Below the pieces are notes generated by a model. The model was not told the origin of the DNA. It was given only the letters and a program-made list of their open reading frames with translations, and did no database searches. DNA of 64,000 nt, from the IMG/VR virus record IMGVR_UViG_3300006916_000046, positions 25,135 through 89,134 of that record. One strand, 5' to 3'. Source of the stretch: a virus. Shown here in pieces: positions 7,501-16,586 of the stretch. A program made the position numbers and the translations under genes. The stretch's first letter is position 1. Each line of letters opens with the position of its first letter.

Positions 7501-10394
7501 TACAGAATCTTTATCCAGAAATTGATAGAGATAATTTATTGTCTGACATAAATGCTACAATTTCTGTAGCTTCACCATCTCCAATTGGAAAAGTTACTGT
7601 TGATGATTCGAAAAATAGCATTACAAGAGAAACATCTGATAAATTTATATCCGATATCAATATTGGTGTGGGATTAACTGATATTTTAACAAATGTTGTC
7701 GGTACTGGTGGAACTATTCATGAATTACGTACAAAAATTGACCATGGACTTAATGGTGCAATAAAAGTTAGCATTGCTTCCAGTGGTGCAAATTATGGTA
7801 CGGGTTCTGCTTCTGAAGTCATTTATTATGGCGCAAAACTAGTTGCATCTGCATCATCAACTGGACCAACAGGAAAACATGCATCTGCTAGAGTTACTGT
7901 AGATGCAAATGATGGCGGAATTACTGAAGTATTAATAACTGATGGTGGAAGTGGATATTTCCCAGGAAATCAATGCAAAATTGTTAGTGTAGCAACTACA
8001 ACAGGACATAGTGCGGCAGAAGTAGTAATTGAAAAAGTCAATGATAATGTTGGAGATGTTGTTAAGATTGTAGGAGTTTCTTCCGATACTTATGAACCAT
8101 ATAATACATTATACAGAATTACTTCTGTTGGTATTGGTTCCGAAAAAGATTTTAGAGCCGAGTCTATTTCTGAAATTAGTGGGGTTACAACCACCGGAAT
8201 TGGTGCAACTGTTCTATCAAATGCAGTTTTATATAATGTTGGAAAATCTGTTGGCATTTCAAGTATCAATTATTTTTCAAGCACTGGTATTGCAACAGTC
8301 ACAACAAATTCTAATCATGGATTTGGCGTAAACAATAAAGTTAGAATTGTTACTGGTATTGCAACAATGCCAGAATTTGATGGTGAATTTATCATCAAAA
8401 AAGATGAAAGTCTTACATCATTCTCATTTAATTTGGGTATTGGTGTCACAGACCAACCTGTTGCTATGGGTTCATCTATGTTTGTACTTCCAACAGGATG
8501 GACATCAAATGCAGGGACACTTGGTGAAAAGGATAGTAGTGTTAATGCTAGAATGGTTTCAAATTATGCTGGAATTACAACAACACTTTCATCTGGTATT
8601 GCCAATGCCACAACCGATGAAGTATCATTAACAAACGTTGGTGATTTAAATCTTGCCGCAGGTGATTATCTATCCATTGATAATGAAATAGTAAGAATCA
8701 AAACAAATCCATCAAATCCGTTAAGCAATCCACTTTTAGTCTTTAGAGGGGTTCTTGGATCAAAAGCAACATCTCATGATTCTGGATCAATTGTTCGTAA
8801 AATACAACCACTTCCAATTGAATTTAGAACACCATCTAAAAATGTAGCTCAAAGTCATGTTTGGGAACATGTTGGTTTTGGACCAGGAAATTATTCTACA
8901 GGTCTTCCTAGTAATCAAACTCGTGGAAAAACACCTGAAGAAGAAATATTATCACAGTCATATAAGAAGGATGGTGGTCTTAATTTCTTTGATGGAATTG
9001 ATAATGAAGGATCTAGTTACTTTGGAAATAAGAAAATTAATAATATTTCTGGAGAAGAGGAAGTATTTGATGGACCAAATCTTAATAGTGAAACTGTAAT
9101 CAATACAAAATCAACTACATTTGAAGGAAAATTAACTTCAACTTCAGATGAAGGTGTTGAGGCAAAAAATATACTATTAAAAGGAAATGTAGACCTTGCC
9201 AAAAAACATACTGTAGAAAAAGAAGCACCATCATATACAGGAAATCCTGGCGACATTGTTTATTCGGATCTTCCAATTGAGGGTCAAAATTCTGCCTGGA
9301 TATATGCAAATGATAAGAGTTGGAAGAGAACAGGACCAATAGCATTGTCAGCTGACACCGATTCTTACCTATTCAGTAGTGTAGGTATTGGAACTACAAC
9401 GTTATCTCTAAAAGATCATATTGTGCAAATTGGTTCTGGTTCAAGTATTGTTACCATTGGACCAAATGGAAGTGTTGGTGTTGGATCAACAGGGCATATA
9501 TTTAAGTTCAGAGTAGAAGGTACATCACATTTCTCCGGTAGTGTTTCTGCAGGTGATGCTATTACTGCGAGTAGCTTTATTGGTGATGGCTCTGGTCTAA
9601 CAAATCTGAACGTATCGGCAACTGGATGGGCACAAGTTGAAGCTGGACTTGGAACTGGTATTTACAATACTCAACTAAACAGAGTTGGTATTAATACTGC
9701 TGCTCCACAAGTTGTTCTTGATGTTGGTAGTCCCACATCTGGTGTTGGTGGAACAGATTTAAGAGTACGTAACATTGCAAAATTTGATAGTTCAGTAGTT
9801 GCACAAAATATTAGTGTAGGTGGTATTCTTACGTCAACAAATTATCGTCTTGATAGTACGTTATCTAGAATTAGATCAGGGATTGTAACTACATCCACAT
9901 TAGTTGTTGGTACTGCTGGAACTGTTATTACAACAAACTCTTCCCAGAATATTGGTATTGGAACACTTGCAGCAAGAACTAAATTGGATGTTGAAGGAAG
10001 ATTGAGAACTAAATCTCATTCCGAAAATATTGAAGTCGTATCTGTTTCTGCTGGAAACGTTAATATTGATTTGAACAAAGCAACAATATTTGATTTAGAT
10101 CTTTCAACTTCTGGCACTGATGTTACCCAATTTACCCTTCTTGGAACTCCAGATTCTGCAGCTTCTTCGGAGTTTGTTATTAGAATTAAATCAAATGGTT
10201 CTAATTCTGTTGGTATCAATACATTCAAGAATCAATCTGGAACTAATTTGAGAGTATATTGGCCATCATCTGTTCCCAATGTTTCAATATCTACAGATAA
10301 GTATGATTTCTATAGATTTAGAACTTTCTCAAGGTCTGGAGCGATTGACGTATTTGGTTTTGTTGATGGACAAAACATGGGATATCAATACTGA
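4569..10394 (+). CDS. Giant virion structural protein with N-terminal beta-helix
   Basis: 1941 aa. Residues about 15-90 (ILYVSPND, then FKTIQRALVEAS, then TILVYPGEH) look like the start of a right-handed parallel beta-helix of the pectate-lyase type. Such folds anchor many phage fibres and spikes. The remainder is Ser/Thr/Gly/Val-rich beta-structure with recurring GVGTT/GIGTT turns, ending in a compact segment (VDGQNMGYQY). Long proteins with this N-terminus are regular members of cyanomyovirus structural modules. The gene lies among fibre genes behind a late-promoter octamer. It is probably a baseplate-attached fibre or long-fibre component; which one is unknown. Confidence 0.75.
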   Translation: MGLSRLENFIKNVRGNILYVSPNDLDSTDSIENSGNSLTRPFKTIQRALVEASRFSYQKGLNNDRFNQTTILVYPGEHTIDNRPGYIPDGLGTFKTRSGFNAEDFTAWDGNTVYDLNTENNALYKLNSVHGGVIVPRGVSIIGIDLRKTKIRPKYIPNPTDSNIPSSAVFRLTGGSYVQNFTILDGDPNSTSYRDYLNSDFIPNFSHHKLTCFEYVDGTNNVKISDTFLTYESTRTDLDMYYEKVGLVYGTASGREIQPDYPSTGLDIEPKVDEYRLVGPTGQSVEISAIQAGNGVVATTTITVTTATAIDGLDVDNVIVIDGLADTEYNGRYTVTEKINSTQFKYITNNPPVDPNPSSTATATASIVVDNITSASPYINTITLKSVYGMCGVLADGSKSSGFKSIVISEFSGISLQKDENAFVKFNKTSGVYEDTTIPGNENLSSDIDAVYKPAYSNFHIKGTGDTYIQAVSCFAIGFSEQFVSIDGANLSLSNCNSNFGAKSLSSSGFKNTATSTEDLGYISHILPPREVDEDEISVSFAPIDIKTTIGIGTTNERLYLYDQKNVDSIPSSEFNGYKIGAKASDKLYILTSNGEQKVEHFSRIVMSNSQSSSEKVFNVLKTNVGINSIVSNTITLTENHTFQNAESVRVISEDGSLPDGIESNTVYYAITSGVDPDEIKLASSEANARTLSAISFNNFGGSLKIVSRVSDKKSGDVGHPIQYDTGSSQWYIKVATANTENLIYSNVIVGLGTTAFNNDASPKTYVKRTPDNRQLKDSIYRLRYVIPEVDSTVAKPPSIGAVIQESSTSIGSTAIEVGKYFGSGTLTNSNQLRNFKIISDVSWDTELAYFTTEVPHKLNVGSQVQINNVKSTLNVAGVGNSGFNRTYSVVGVGSAKQFSVGLSTDPGSFTSDITVRDTNLPNFSRKRYRNTYYVQNVEEVQEYISGVQPGVYYLTVLNSTNSPSISPFTGESFSQPIQNLYPEIDRDNLLSDINATISVASPSPIGKVTVDDSKNSITRETSDKFISDINIGVGLTDILTNVVGTGGTIHELRTKIDHGLNGAIKVSIASSGANYGTGSASEVIYYGAKLVASASSTGPTGKHASARVTVDANDGGITEVLITDGGSGYFPGNQCKIVSVATTTGHSAAEVVIEKVNDNVGDVVKIVGVSSDTYEPYNTLYRITSVGIGSEKDFRAESISEISGVTTTGIGATVLSNAVLYNVGKSVGISSINYFSSTGIATVTTNSNHGFGVNNKVRIVTGIATMPEFDGEFIIKKDESLTSFSFNLGIGVTDQPVAMGSSMFVLPTGWTSNAGTLGEKDSSVNARMVSNYAGITTTLSSGIANATTDEVSLTNVGDLNLAAGDYLSIDNEIVRIKTNPSNPLSNPLLVFRGVLGSKATSHDSGSIVRKIQPLPIEFRTPSKNVAQSHVWEHVGFGPGNYSTGLPSNQTRGKTPEEEILSQSYKKDGGLNFFDGIDNEGSSYFGNKKINNISGEEEVFDGPNLNSETVINTKSTTFEGKLTSTSDEGVEAKNILLKGNVDLAKKHTVEKEAPSYTGNPGDIVYSDLPIEGQNSAWIYANDKSWKRTGPIALSADTDSYLFSSVGIGTTTLSLKDHIVQIGSGSSIVTIGPNGSVGVGSTGHIFKFRVEGTSHFSGSVSAGDAITASSFIGDGSGLTNLNVSATGWAQVEAGLGTGIYNTQLNRVGINTAAPQVVLDVGSPTSGVGGTDLRVRNIAKFDSSVVAQNISVGGILTSTNYRLDSTLSRIRSGIVTTSTLVVGTAGTVITTNSSQNIGIGTLAARTKLDVEGRLRTKSHSENIEVVSVSAGNVNIDLNKATIFDLDLSTSGTDVTQFTLLGTPDSAASSEFVIRIKSNGSNSVGINTFKNQSGTNLRVYWPSSVPNVSISTDKYDFYRFRTFSRSGAIDVFGFVDGQNMGYQY

Positions 10395-10400
10395 TAAATA
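10393..10400 (+). promoter_or_regulatory. T4-type late promoter octamer (GATAAATA)
   Basis: GATAAATA overlaps the preceding stop codon, about 40 bp before the 2034-aa fibre gene, which also has a strong purine-rich ribosome-binding site (GGGGGAGAG). Confidence 0.5.
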
Positions 10401-10437
10401 ATAAAAAAAGTAGTATTCTGGGGGAGAGTGAACCCAA

Positions 10438-13400
10438 ATGGCAGGAATTAATAAGAATTTTGTTATTAAGAATGGCATTGAGGTCAACACTAATTTAATT
10501 GTAGGTAATACTGAATTAGGTCGAGTTGGTATTGGAACCACTCAACCTCTTCAAAATTTACATGTTGTCGGTGGTATTGGTGCAACATCCATCGATGTTA
10601 CTGGGGTTGCAACCATTCGAACATTGAATGTCCTTGGAGTTACAACTCTCCCACAATTGGTTCTTGGTGCTGGAGATCCTGTCATAACAGGAACACCAAA
10701 TCAGATATTAGCTGTTTATGATGGTGTACATATTGAGGGAAATACTGGTATTGGTATCACCTTACCAAATGCCAGATTAGATGTTGTTCCACCATCAGAT
10801 AAAAGTGCAGGTATATTTTCAGGATCATCTTCTGAAGGGATGGTTCATATTGTTCAGAAAGGTGAGGGGGATGCATTAAGAGTTGAGAGTATTCCTGCAG
10901 GTATCAACACAACTGCTTTTGTCGTAACAGGAGTCGGAACAGTTGGTGTAGGAACCACTAATCCAGATGTTAAACTTACTGTTTGGACATCAGTATCTAC
11001 AGGAACCACTGCAATTTATGCAAGAGGTGATGTTGTTGGCACTGGTATTGGTTCCTTTATTAGTTTGCAATCAGAGACTGCAAATGTTGCTATTGGAACG
11101 ATTGGTAAATTAGTAGGTCAGTCTTTAAATTATAGTGGAATTAATACATTAACAAGCATTGAATCTACAGAACTAACAGTAAGTGGATTCTCTACGTTAG
11201 GTAGTGCCAAGTTATCAAATACAATTCTTGCTGGTGTTAATACTGGATTGTATGCTCCAGGTATTTCTACATTAACTTATCTAACAGGTCAATCTGCAAA
11301 CTATAGTGGAATTTCTACATTAACTTCTCTTGATGGAGTATCATTAAATTATACTGGTATTTCTACTATTAGTCATGTAAGTGGAACAACTTTGGTTGTT
11401 TCTGGATTCTCTACATTAGGTAGTGCCAAGTTATCAAATACAATTCTTGCTGGTGTTAATACTGGCCTCTATGCTCCAGGTATTTCTACATTAACTTATC
11501 TAACAGGTCAATCTGCAAACTATAGCGGTATCAATACTCTTGGTTTTGTCGAGTCAATAACCTTAAATGTTTCTGGATTTAGTACTCTTGGTGCTACTTC
11601 TGCATCATTATTAAGTGTTTCTGGTGTCTCTACACTTACTGGAGGTGTTAATGCTGATGCAGGTATTAAGGCCGCAAGATTAAGTGTTGCTGGAATTTCT
11701 ACATTAGGACAAACCACAACTGCAGGTCTCAAGAACACTGGAATTTCTACATTAGGTAATGCAACAGCAGACACATTAGTTGTTTCTGGATTTAGTACTC
11801 TTGGTGCTACTTCTGCATCATTATTAAGTGTTTCTGGTGTTTCTACACTTACTGGTGGAGTAAATGCTGATGAAGGTATTAAGGCCGCAAGATTAAGTGT
11901 TACTGGAATTTCAACATTAAGTGATGCAACATCAACTAACCTTGTTGTATCTGGATTTAGTACTCTTGGTGGTTCATCTGCAACATTATTGAGTGTTTCT
12001 GGTGTCTCTACACTCACTGGTGGAGTAAACGCCGATGAAGGTATTAAGGCCGCAAGATTAAGTGTTACCGGTATTACTACATTAGGTCAAACTACAGCAA
12101 CAGGATTAAAAGTTACTGGAATTTCTACATTAGATCAAACTACCACAACTGGTCTTAAGAACACTGGAATTTCTACATTAGGGAATGCAACAGCAGACAC
12201 TTTAGTTGTTTCTGGATTTAGTACTCTTGGTGGTTCATCTGCAACATTATTAAATGTATCTGGATTTAGTACTTTTGGATCTATTAGTGCAATAAATGCA
12301 AACTTCACGGGCGTTACCAGTATAACATCACTTGCTCTTGGTGAACAATTAGCATTAAGTTCTTTCAGTGTAAGTTCAGAATTTGTTAGTACTGCAGGTG
12401 TTAGTACACTTTCTGCCACACAAATATCAACATTAGAAGTCACTGGCATTTCCACATTAGGTCAAACCACAACTGCAGGTCTTAAGAATACTGGAATTTC
12501 AACATTAGGTAATGCAACAGCAGACACTTTAGTTGTCTCTGGATTTAGTACTTTTGGTGGTTCATCTGCAACTTTACTTAACATTTCTGGTGTCTCTACA
12601 CTTACTGGAGGTGTTAATGCTGATGCAGGTATTAAGGCCGCAAGATTAAGTGTTACCGGTATTACTACATTAGGTCAAACTACAACTACTGGCTTTAAGA
12701 ACACTGGAATTTCTACATTAGGGAATGCAACAGCAGACACTTTAGTTGTTTCTGGTGTCTCTACACTCACTGGTGGAGTAAATGCTGATGCTGGAATTAA
12801 GGCTGCCAGATTAAACGTTACTGGTATTACTACTTTAGGTCAAACTACAGCATCAGGATTAAATGTTGCTGGTATTACTACATTAGGTCAAACCACAACT
12901 GCAGGTCTTAAGAACACTGGCATTTCCACTTTAGGTAATGCTACGTCAGATACTTTAGTTGTTACCGGTATTACTACATTAGGTCAAACCACAACTGTTG
13001 GTCTCAAGAACACAGGCATTTCTACATTAGGAAATGCAACAGCAGATACATTATCTGTCTCTGGTGTTGCTACTGCAAGTTCCTTCAGTGGTTCTGGTTC
13101 TGGTTTAAGTGATGGAACTGTACCAATTGCATCTCTTGATATTGATGGTGGTACAGAACTATCATCTCTGGCTAATGAAGATTTATTCATTGTTGATGAT
13201 GGTGCAGGTGGAACTAATCGTAAAATTACTGCAAGCAACGTAAGTGCATATGTTCTTGGTGGTGCATCAGGAAGTGTTAATTTCCAGAACTTGAATGTGA
13301 GTGGTATTGGTACAATAGTTAATCTTATATCAACTAATGCAAATATTAGTGGAGTATTAACAGCTACTAATATTGAAGGTAATGGTGATGGAATTACTTC

Positions 13401-16400
13401 AATTCGTGCAGGTATTCTGACCGGTTCTCTTCCTCCGATTGATGGAAGTCAACTGACAGGAATTGTTGCAACTGGTACTGGTGTTCAAATATTTGATGGA
13501 TATGGTGGTTCTTATGGATATGGTGCTGTTTATTCGGGTATTGGTATTACTTTTGTATATAATACTGATAACGTTACTGTAGATTTCAATGCAGGAATAA
13601 CAACAATTGGCCTTTCAACCTCTGTGAGCATTGGAGGTTCAATGACTGCAACATCATTCCATGGTGATGGTGCGGGTCTTACAAATGCTGGTGCTTTCAA
13701 CTATGATAACACCACAAATATTTTTGCACAAAATATTACATCATTACCAAATAGAACTGATGGTGCTGATAACTTCTTTGCAGGTAGATCTGCAGGACAT
13801 AATATTACTAGTGCAGACAACAATATTGCAATAGGATCTTCTAGTGGTTTAAACCTTACATCCGGACACAATAATATATTCCTTGGTGCTTGTGCAGGAT
13901 GTAATACTGATACTGCATATCATAATGTATTCCTTGGTGCATGTGCAGGATGTAACAATAGCGGTGGCGATTATAATACCTTCATTGGTCAGCATTCGGG
14001 ACGTGATAACACATCTGGAAATTATAATACTTTCATTGGTCGTTCTGCAGGATACAACAACAATACTGGCGATTATAATACCTTCATTGGATATTGTGCA
14101 GGATATGACAATTGCAATGCTTCAAACAATACCTTCATTGGATATCTTGCAGGAAGGTGCAACAGCACTGGAGCTGGTAATTTCTTCGTTGGTCAGTGTG
14201 CAGGACATTTCAGTTGTAGTGGATTTTACAATAACTTCCTTGGTGATAGTGCAGGATATTGCAACACCTCTGGAACCAATAATAACTTCCTTGGTAGATG
14301 TGCAGGATGTAGTAATACCTCCGGATCTTATAATAACTTCTTTGGACATGATGCAGGATGCAAAAACACCACTGGAAGTTGTAATAACTTCATAGGCGAG
14401 TGTGCAGGATTCTGCAACACCGATACTAATGGCTCAGTAGCAATTGGACAATCAGCAGGATATCATAATGATGCTTCTGATAATGTCTTCTTGGGAAGAA
14501 ATGCTGGATTTACTACTGTTACTCGTTCTTCAAGTGACCTTATTACGGGTTCTCATAACTTCATATCGGGTGTTGGAGCTGGTTCCTCATTAACCACTGG
14601 ATGCAATAATACCTTCATTGGTAATAGAGTAGGAAGATACAACACCACTGGAGATTACAATAACTTTCTTGGCAATTTTGCAGGAGGAAATAACACCACT
14701 GGAGGTTGTAATAACTTCTTTGGTAATCAGGCAGGATACTACAATACCACTGCAAATAATAATAACTTCCTTGGTAGTTCTGCCGGATACAAAAACACCA
14801 CTGGAAGTCATAATAACTTCCTTGGTGATAGTGCAGGATATTGCAACAATTCTGGAAGTAATAATAACTTCATTGGTGAGCGTGCAGGATTCTGCAGCGT
14901 CGATGGATGTCACAACAACTTCTTTGGTTGTCGAGCAGGATGCAAAACCACTGGAGTTTGTAATAACTTCTTTGGTGCAGCTGCAGGTGTAAGTAACACC
15001 TCTGGAAGTAATAATAACTTCTTTGGTAATGCAGGAGGAAATAATACCACTGGAAGTTATAATAACTTCTTTGGTCAGTCTGCAGGATGGGTCAACTCTT
15101 GTGGATGCCATAATAACTTCTTTGGTTGTTGTGCAGGATACAGCAACAGCACTGGATGTTATAATAACTTCTTTGGTCCTTTTGCAGGAAGATGCAACAC
15201 CACTGGTTATGATAACGTAGCAATTGGCCGATGTGCAGCACATTGCAGAACCACTGGTCATAGTAATGTTTCTATAGGTAATTCTGCAGGTTACTTTAGT
15301 ACTGGTAATAATAATACCTTTATTGGTGTCCTTGCAGGTTCAGGTTTTGCTAGTGCATCTGGTTCGTATAACATATTCTTTGGACATTGTTCAGGTCGTT
15401 CAAATACTAGTGGAGCATGTAACCTTTTTGCAGGTTTAAGAAGTGGTGCATGTAATACAACAGGAGAATTCAATATCTTCTTTGGACATTGTGCAGGACA
15501 TTGCAACACTGATGGAGATTGCAACATTGTTGCTGGTTATAAGGCAGGTTTCTCAAATGAAACAGGTTGTCATAATGTCTTCCTTGGTTGGTGTGCTGGT
15601 GCCACAAGCACTAAAGGAGAACAGGTTGCAATTGGATATAATGCAAGAGTTGCTGCACCTACAGAAAGCACCCAATTAGCAATTGGTATTGGTAATACAA
15701 ATTGGATTGATGGTAATGAGTCATACTTTGTTGGATTTGGAATTACTAATCCAACACAAAGAGTTGATGTTGGTGGAAACATAAAGGTTTCTGGAGAACT
15801 TCATGGTCCAACTAACTTCGTCATTGATCCAGCGGCAGTTGGTGATAATACTGGTTCGGTAAGAATTAAAGGAGACCTTTATGTTGATGGTGATAACTTT
15901 GTTGTCAATTCGGAAACAATTACTCTTGGTGATTTTGTAGTTGGTATCGCATCCACAGTTCCAAATCGCACTGAATTGGATGGTGCAGGAATTGGAATTG
16001 GCAGTGATGTTACTTTCCTTTATGATGATACAAATACTGCACTTAAATCTAATGTAAATCTGAATCTTTCTTCTGCTGATAAAACATATAAGATTAATGG
16101 AACTGATGTTCTGTCTGCAACAACGCTTGGATCTGGAGTTGTTAATTCTTCACTAACATCTGTTGGAAATCTTACATCATTAACTGTTAGTGGGGATGTT
16201 AGTGTCAATGGTAGTGGAGGTATTTCGGTTGTCGGTGTTGTAACTGCATCTGACTTCAATTCAACTTCTGATCAAAAACTGAAGACAAACATACAGAGAG
16301 TTGAAAATGCAGTTGATAAGGTACAACAAATTGATGGTGTATCATTCAATTGGATTGAAAATAATAAACCTTCTATGGGTGTTATTGCTGACCAGGTTGA

Positions 16401-16542
16401 AAAAGTTCTGCCTGAACTGGTAAGTAATACCGATCCGAAGACGGTTAATTACAACGGATTGATAGGTCTTCTGATTGAGGTTGTAAAAGAACAACAAACA
16501 CAAATTAATGATTTGAACGAAAGACTATCAAGACTTGAGTGA
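10438..16542 (+). CDS. Long tail fibre: VSG/STLG repeats, NNFFG repeats, S74 end
   Basis: 2034 aa, preceded by a strong Shine-Dalgarno. Three blocks are visible. Residues about 1-230 are fibre beta-structure with GVGTT turns. Residues about 230-890 are Leu/Ser/Thr/Gly repeats such as VSGFSTLG, TGISTLGNATADT and VSTLTGGVNAD. Residues about 1100-1740 hold about 35 copies of the 17-residue NNFFG-xx-AG unit with frequent Cys. The last ~95 residues (SDQKLKTNIQRVE, VSFNWI, GVIADQVEKVLPEL, coiled coil ending LSRLE) are a typical S74 endosialidase-type chaperone. It is presumably a trimeric receptor-binding fibre that matures by self-cleavage. Confidence 0.88.
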   Translation: MAGINKNFVIKNGIEVNTNLIVGNTELGRVGIGTTQPLQNLHVVGGIGATSIDVTGVATIRTLNVLGVTTLPQLVLGAGDPVITGTPNQILAVYDGVHIEGNTGIGITLPNARLDVVPPSDKSAGIFSGSSSEGMVHIVQKGEGDALRVESIPAGINTTAFVVTGVGTVGVGTTNPDVKLTVWTSVSTGTTAIYARGDVVGTGIGSFISLQSETANVAIGTIGKLVGQSLNYSGINTLTSIESTELTVSGFSTLGSAKLSNTILAGVNTGLYAPGISTLTYLTGQSANYSGISTLTSLDGVSLNYTGISTISHVSGTTLVVSGFSTLGSAKLSNTILAGVNTGLYAPGISTLTYLTGQSANYSGINTLGFVESITLNVSGFSTLGATSASLLSVSGVSTLTGGVNADAGIKAARLSVAGISTLGQTTTAGLKNTGISTLGNATADTLVVSGFSTLGATSASLLSVSGVSTLTGGVNADEGIKAARLSVTGISTLSDATSTNLVVSGFSTLGGSSATLLSVSGVSTLTGGVNADEGIKAARLSVTGITTLGQTTATGLKVTGISTLDQTTTTGLKNTGISTLGNATADTLVVSGFSTLGGSSATLLNVSGFSTFGSISAINANFTGVTSITSLALGEQLALSSFSVSSEFVSTAGVSTLSATQISTLEVTGISTLGQTTTAGLKNTGISTLGNATADTLVVSGFSTFGGSSATLLNISGVSTLTGGVNADAGIKAARLSVTGITTLGQTTTTGFKNTGISTLGNATADTLVVSGVSTLTGGVNADAGIKAARLNVTGITTLGQTTASGLNVAGITTLGQTTTAGLKNTGISTLGNATSDTLVVTGITTLGQTTTVGLKNTGISTLGNATADTLSVSGVATASSFSGSGSGLSDGTVPIASLDIDGGTELSSLANEDLFIVDDGAGGTNRKITASNVSAYVLGGASGSVNFQNLNVSGIGTIVNLISTNANISGVLTATNIEGNGDGITSIRAGILTGSLPPIDGSQLTGIVATGTGVQIFDGYGGSYGYGAVYSGIGITFVYNTDNVTVDFNAGITTIGLSTSVSIGGSMTATSFHGDGAGLTNAGAFNYDNTTNIFAQNITSLPNRTDGADNFFAGRSAGHNITSADNNIAIGSSSGLNLTSGHNNIFLGACAGCNTDTAYHNVFLGACAGCNNSGGDYNTFIGQHSGRDNTSGNYNTFIGRSAGYNNNTGDYNTFIGYCAGYDNCNASNNTFIGYLAGRCNSTGAGNFFVGQCAGHFSCSGFYNNFLGDSAGYCNTSGTNNNFLGRCAGCSNTSGSYNNFFGHDAGCKNTTGSCNNFIGECAGFCNTDTNGSVAIGQSAGYHNDASDNVFLGRNAGFTTVTRSSSDLITGSHNFISGVGAGSSLTTGCNNTFIGNRVGRYNTTGDYNNFLGNFAGGNNTTGGCNNFFGNQAGYYNTTANNNNFLGSSAGYKNTTGSHNNFLGDSAGYCNNSGSNNNFIGERAGFCSVDGCHNNFFGCRAGCKTTGVCNNFFGAAAGVSNTSGSNNNFFGNAGGNNTTGSYNNFFGQSAGWVNSCGCHNNFFGCCAGYSNSTGCYNNFFGPFAGRCNTTGYDNVAIGRCAAHCRTTGHSNVSIGNSAGYFSTGNNNTFIGVLAGSGFASASGSYNIFFGHCSGRSNTSGACNLFAGLRSGACNTTGEFNIFFGHCAGHCNTDGDCNIVAGYKAGFSNETGCHNVFLGWCAGATSTKGEQVAIGYNARVAAPTESTQLAIGIGNTNWIDGNESYFVGFGITNPTQRVDVGGNIKVSGELHGPTNFVIDPAAVGDNTGSVRIKGDLYVDGDNFVVNSETITLGDFVVGIASTVPNRTELDGAGIGIGSDVTFLYDDTNTALKSNVNLNLSSADKTYKINGTDVLSATTLGSGVVNSSLTSVGNLTSLTVSGDVSVNGSGGISVVGVVTASDFNSTSDQKLKTNIQRVENAVDKVQQIDGVSFNWIENNKPSMGVIADQVEKVLPELVSNTDPKTVNYNGLIGLLIEVVKEQQTQINDLNERLSRLE
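11140..13080 (+). repeat. Nested VSG/STLG repeat block
   Basis: Shuffled copies of a few modules (GTTTCTGGATTTAGTACTCTTGGTG-type and ACTGGAATTTCTACATTAGG-type) recur in varying order. They include a near-identical ~140-bp direct repeat at about 11188 and 11404, and three ~100-bp GGTGTTAATGCTGATGC-type copies. The mosaic looks recombination-driven rather than a simple tandem array. Confidence 0.8.
13750..15640 (+). repeat. 51-bp tandem repeat array coding for NNFFG units
   Basis: About 35 degenerate copies of the same 51-bp unit as at 1948-2790. The conserved blocks are AATAACTTC-TTTGGT, GCAGGA and ACCACTGGA, with occasional one-codon length differences. All keep the reading frame. Confidence 0.85.
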
Positions 16543-16544
16543 TT

Positions 16545-16552
16545 ACTAAATA
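16545..16552 (+). promoter_or_regulatory. Late promoter-like octamer (ACTAAATA)
   Basis: ACTAAATA lies just after the fibre stop codon and 35 bp before the next start. It departs from TATAAATA at the first two positions, so it is weaker than the octamers at 4531 or 10393. Confidence 0.35.
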
Positions 16553-16586
16553 ATAAAAAACTACCCAGTATATACGAGGACGGTAG

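Noticed and set aside
11520-13238. Minus-strand ORFs of 84-165 aa opposite the long fibre
   Set aside because: Shadows of the VSG/STLG repeats, with no independent signals.
13750-15640. Tandem repeats as a possible CRISPR array
   Set aside because: Units are contiguous, degenerate, in frame, and inside a fibre gene; there are no spacer-repeat alternations or cas genes.
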